64,000 bases of DNA, taken from NCBI GenBank assembly GCA_902702965.1, contig CACRXP010000231.1, positions 527,205 through 591,204 of the forward strand, in the 5' to 3' direction. Positions 61,062-64,000 of this stretch are shown in pieces; positions within the stretch are counted from its first letter, which is position 1; the number at the start of each line of letters is the position of its first letter. The notes under the pieces were generated by a model. The model saw nothing but the letters and a program-made list of their open reading frames with translations. It searched no databases and was not told the DNA's origin. A program made the translations under genes and the position numbers. Source of the stretch: Spirometra erinaceieuropaei. Lineage: Eukaryota > Platyhelminthes > Cestoda > Diphyllobothriidea > Diphyllobothriidae.

Positions 61062-61217
61062 CAGCGGGTAACACGAGAAGGTCATTTCATTCAGGGCAGA
61101 CACAGAAATAATCAATTTTAGTCCGACGTAAGGCCGAAACATCTCCATGTAATAGGAGTGGATGACGGCAAGTTTTCATATCCCCACCACGAATATGTTG
61201 TGAATATCCGCACCAAC
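61062..61217 (+). repeat. Direct repeat D, copy 1
   Basis: Shares CAGCGGGTAAC, GAGAAGG, CATTTCATTCAGGG, CCGACGTAAGG, AATAGGAGTGGATGACG, CAAGTTTTCATA and CCCCACCACGAAT with 61705-61863. Followed by a run of about ten C at 61223-61232. Confidence 0.7.
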
Positions 61218-61628
61218 TCAACCCCCCCCCCACGACTCCGATCAAGAAGAAAGCGTTATCACCCTATCGCGTTTAAAATCTGGCATTGAAAGTCTTAAGC
61301 ATATCGCTTTCGAGGCGTTGGAGGGGCACTGTTGTATTCTAGTAATACGTACCTAGCTGTCCGGTCGCTGGCGGTGGACCTAATCAATTTTGGGCCACAA
61401 ATTCGCTCACAGAAAAACTCATCAGCAAGAGCACCTTGCATTATTCGGTCGTGCTGATCAAAGGTCTAGTGTTTCATGTTATCAGTGCATGACTATGTAC
61501 TAGTTAGGCGTTAATGCTTCACCGAAATAGTAAAGATGGGTTTTTACTTTCTTTGATTGCTAGCATCCGTGCTTCTCCCTGTCTCCGGTACAGTTCCTGT
61601 GTAGTACTTATTAAGTACTTCGCACACC

Positions 61629-61918
61629 AACCACTATAAAAATTGCAGACCACCTCTTTTTGATTCTTTGCAATAGCAGCAATTGCAGTTGACTGTAAAA
61701 ACTTCAGCGGGTAACGCGAGAAGGCCATTTCATTCAGGGGCAGACATAGAAATAATCAGTTTTGTTCCGACGTAAGGCGGAAACATTTCCATCTAATAGG
61801 AGTGGATGACGACAAGTTTTCATAACCCCACCACGAATCTGTTGTGAATAGCCGTACCAACCACTTGTTTTTGATTCTCTGCAATAGCAGCAAATGCATT
61901 TGACTATAAAAATTTCGA
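61629..61918 (+). repeat. Direct repeat D, copy 2 with flanking half unit
   Basis: 61705-61863 repeats copy 1. It is flanked on both sides by a second shared piece (61629-61704 and 61857-61918: CCAACCACT, TTTTTGATTCT, TGCAATAGCAGCAA, GACTGTAAAAA/GACTATAAAAA), so this part is one and a half units of a tandem repeat of about 215-230 bp. Confidence 0.65.
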
Positions 61919-62329
61919 TTCTTTATCTTATTCGAAGAAGACATTCTTTACACCGAGAATTTATTCAGGCGGACTATGTTATGAATAGGTCCTTTACATG
62001 AGCCGGCTACGGAATCTGCCATGCAGATGAGGGAAAGTGTGAAAGCACTAGCTAATTCAAGTTAATGAAGAACAAACCGAGCCAAAGGTCGTATACTATG
62101 TATACACATATGCATGCATCGAAATGTTACCCAAGAGACTTTCCTACTTCTCCCAAACAACGTTCTTGACTTCCAATTAAATTTATTGGGAGACGCGCCT
62201 TCCAATTCGTACTTATATTCACGCATGCTTGACAGTTCAGCCGTGACCGACAATATTCACCGTGTGCACCCTAACAGAGTGAGAGCAGATTAAGTGACTT
62301 GGACGTGTATTGATTTATAATGATAATAG

Positions 62330-62412
62330 ACTTGCGCATCATCTGCCGCACTCTCTCTTGCCACATATGGGTCCGGTGCCAAGATACAATCAAGAAGACC
62401 GGAGGTGAGAGA
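62330..62412 (+). repeat. Short dispersed repeat E, copy 1
   Basis: CCGGTGCCAAGATACAATC and GAGAGACCGCAGGT match CCGGTGTCAAGACAGAATC and GAGAGGACGCAGGT at 63469-63519. Short and diverged; class unknown. Confidence 0.45.
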
Positions 62413-63004
62413 CCGCAGGTTTATTCGCAGTCACGAGCACACGTAGCGATATCTCTGTTGAAGAGTCATTTGAGTAATCGCGTTCCTCCGTCTTCGGGAG
62501 GCCACACCAGAAGTGGTTGTGTCGGACACCTACCGCCTCCAGTTGGCCGTGTTCGCAGAAGCGACTTTCGTTGACAGTGGCGATATCCAACTTGTGGCAC
62601 GCCAGTTCTTAAGTGACTAGCGCCGCCCTTCGTTCCGGACGCCGGCTTTCTAAACTGTCTAAAGGGAAAGGAACATTCCGGGCTGACGGAATGGGCAGAC
62701 TCACCCTAGCAGCCTGCGGGGTGGGACGGGGAGATGGGAACGTGAGTTGTTGTTTGTTTGATTCTTTCCAACCGGGAGTTAACCATCTGCCAGCCACTGT
62801 ATACTAACGGACGGCGTGGTTCCCCAGCATTCTAGGGCACCTTCTCCAGCCCCTTTCCTTACAGGTGGATAACCAGTGCGGTCCCTGAAGTGGACTGCGC
62901 AGGCACCTCAGGCGGCTTCTAACTTCCACTATGGATCAAGGCTAGATTAAGTGGGTCGCCTACGAGATTGCATGTCACCCTCTTCGTAGGCATTTAGTAG
63001 CGGA

Positions 63005-63118
63005 TGTGAGGAGGGGAAAATGAGGAGAGGGGTGAGAAGATAGTCGGAAGTTAATAGAGGGTGAGAAGAAAGAAGTGGAAGGGAGGAGAGGAGAGGATGA
63101 GAGGGAGACGGGAATTGG
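63005..63118 (+). repeat. Purine-rich (GA/GGA) tract
   Basis: More than 100 bases almost free of pyrimidine pairs on the plus strand (GAGGAGGGG, GGAGAGGAGAGGATGAGAGG). Simple-sequence DNA; possible triplex-forming tract. Confidence 0.7.
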
Positions 63119-63429
63119 AAAGGATTTACCGGGTGTCGGGACACACAATACCGGACACAGTCGCCTACGCAGAACTTGGCTTCGGGCAGCCACAGTTGAG
63201 AGCTTGGGGCAAGTTAATTGGCGCTAGGCGTAGTCACCACCTGCACGAGGCAAATGATGTGACCTATTCGACCTTCACGTGGAGCTTATACCTGGATGTC
63301 TCTTACAAACCCACATGTATTCCCGTCAGTACTACGGTGGAGTTCGACGATGTCCACCATGTGCTCCACAACAGGGCGAGAGCTGGCAAGGTAACTTGCG
63401 CGTGAATTAGGTTTTAGTGAGTGTAGATT

Positions 63430-63525
63430 TGCGCAGTATCTTCCGAAACCCCTCATCACCCACTTGGAACCGGTGTCAAGACAGAATCAAGAAAATCGCA
63501 GGCGGGAGAGGACGCAGGTGGCTGG
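63430..63525 (+). repeat. Short dispersed repeat E, copy 2
   Basis: Direct-orientation partner of 62330-62412. Confidence 0.45.
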
Positions 63526-64000
63526 CATGACATGAACCCCCACCCAGACGTATTACTACGACCCCTGGTCAACAACGCACATTGATTTTGCCATTTTTGT
63601 TCGAATGTTTCCAGAGCATTGGAATTTTTTGCTTTCCTCAAAGCTCTCCTTTACTTGGAGCGGAAAAATTTGGCACGCAGATTCAACATCTAATTCTAAA
63701 ATACTGTCTAACCGTGTCCGTAATTTTGGTTTAAGTTGTACCACAGAGGCGCCTACAAGCGGAAACTGCTTTGCCATTTTTTCAACTGCTAAACAACAAA
63801 GCACCCGTTCAAAAGCATGCTAGTTCCATCCATGCAGATTTCTTCCACATGTACGCATCAGCTACAGATTTCCGACTGCAGGGCCCATTTCTGCGCTTGA
63901 ATTTAAGGTAACTATAATGACACCTTAAAATAATCGACCACATATGCTTGAAATTTCAAAACATTCGTGGTAAGATTGAAGGTTCTTATCTAAACAATTT
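63526..64000. other. No feature recognised
   Basis: Short overlapping frames on both strands without motifs; nothing supportable to the end of the window. Confidence 0.45.

Noticed and set aside
1..64000. Bacterial-type features (operons, CRISPR, insertion sequences)
   Set aside because: No long bacterial-type ORFs, no regularly spaced repeats, and the retroelements are of animal type.

Overview
The window reads as a repeat-rich, intron/intergenic-type stretch of an animal genome with no intact host gene that I can support. The repeats point to a flatworm, most likely a diphyllobothriid tapeworm (Spirometra/Dibothriocephalus-like). The reasons are several decayed Penelope-like elements (PLEs) with a C-terminal GIY-YIG nuclease, a CR1-like LINE ending in (ACTG)n, a LINE-type reverse transcriptase with a C2H2 zinc-finger tail separated by Thr/Pro-rich linkers, and tRNA-headed short elements carrying a hammerhead-like fold. 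The organism call is an inference from repeat families that I know from cestodes; no search was run. Base composition is AT-rich in most of the window and clearly more GC-rich at about 53.9-57.5 kb. There is one 45-base assembly gap (33353-33397).

Layout. 1-9 kb: nothing recognisable except one weak candidate exon on the minus strand. 9-11.5 kb: two loci of a tRNA-headed short element (called SINE-B here), one an inverted pair and one a head-to-tail dimer of period about 303 bp. 14.5 kb and 24.3 kb: remnants of a second tRNA-headed family (SINE-A). 24.7 kb: short telomere-like G-rich tract. 26.5-29.1 kb: a nested structure, an inverted dimer of an AT-rich 610-bp repeat (Rep-C) whose minus arm is split by a 5'-truncated PLE. 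29.2 kb: a third SINE-B. 32.8 kb: a SINE-A copy. 33.4-35.8 kb: two further PLE fragments in opposite orientation. 35.9-36.5 kb: an old inverted dimer of SINE-A. 42.1-46.1 kb: a near full-length, decayed CR1-like LINE. 47.9 and 60.1 kb: two more Rep-C copies. 50.7-52.4 kb: a 484-bp tandem duplication whose second unit is split by a 641-bp, nearly perfect inverted dimer of SINE-A. 53.4 kb: an internally deleted SINE-A dimer. 54.1-55.2 kb: two PLE pseudo-LTRs in inverted orientation around a PLE 3' end, each with a TATA-like box and a hammerhead-like motif. 56.5-57.5 kb: decayed zinc-finger LINE. 59 kb: degenerate telomere-like array. 61-63.5 kb: short direct repeats and a purine tract.

The most interesting material is SINE-A. 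Its body contains a tRNA-like promoter (A and B boxes) followed by a sequence that folds as a type I hammerhead with a palindromic helix III. The best copy is not a simple insertion. It is a composite of arms in the order A'-T'-A-T (primes mean reverse complement; A is the tRNA/ribozyme body and T the tail), flanked as a whole by a 12-bp near-identical target duplication. The same order, with a similar left end, recurs at 35.9-36.5 kb, and deleted derivatives occur at 14.5 and 53.4 kb. I infer that the inverted, circularly permuted dimer is itself the mobile unit, possibly formed from ribozyme-processed circular or multimeric RNA. The relation between tRNA-headed short repeats and hammerhead ribozymes is known from the schistosome Sm-alpha family; the inverted permuted dimer is what looks new to me.
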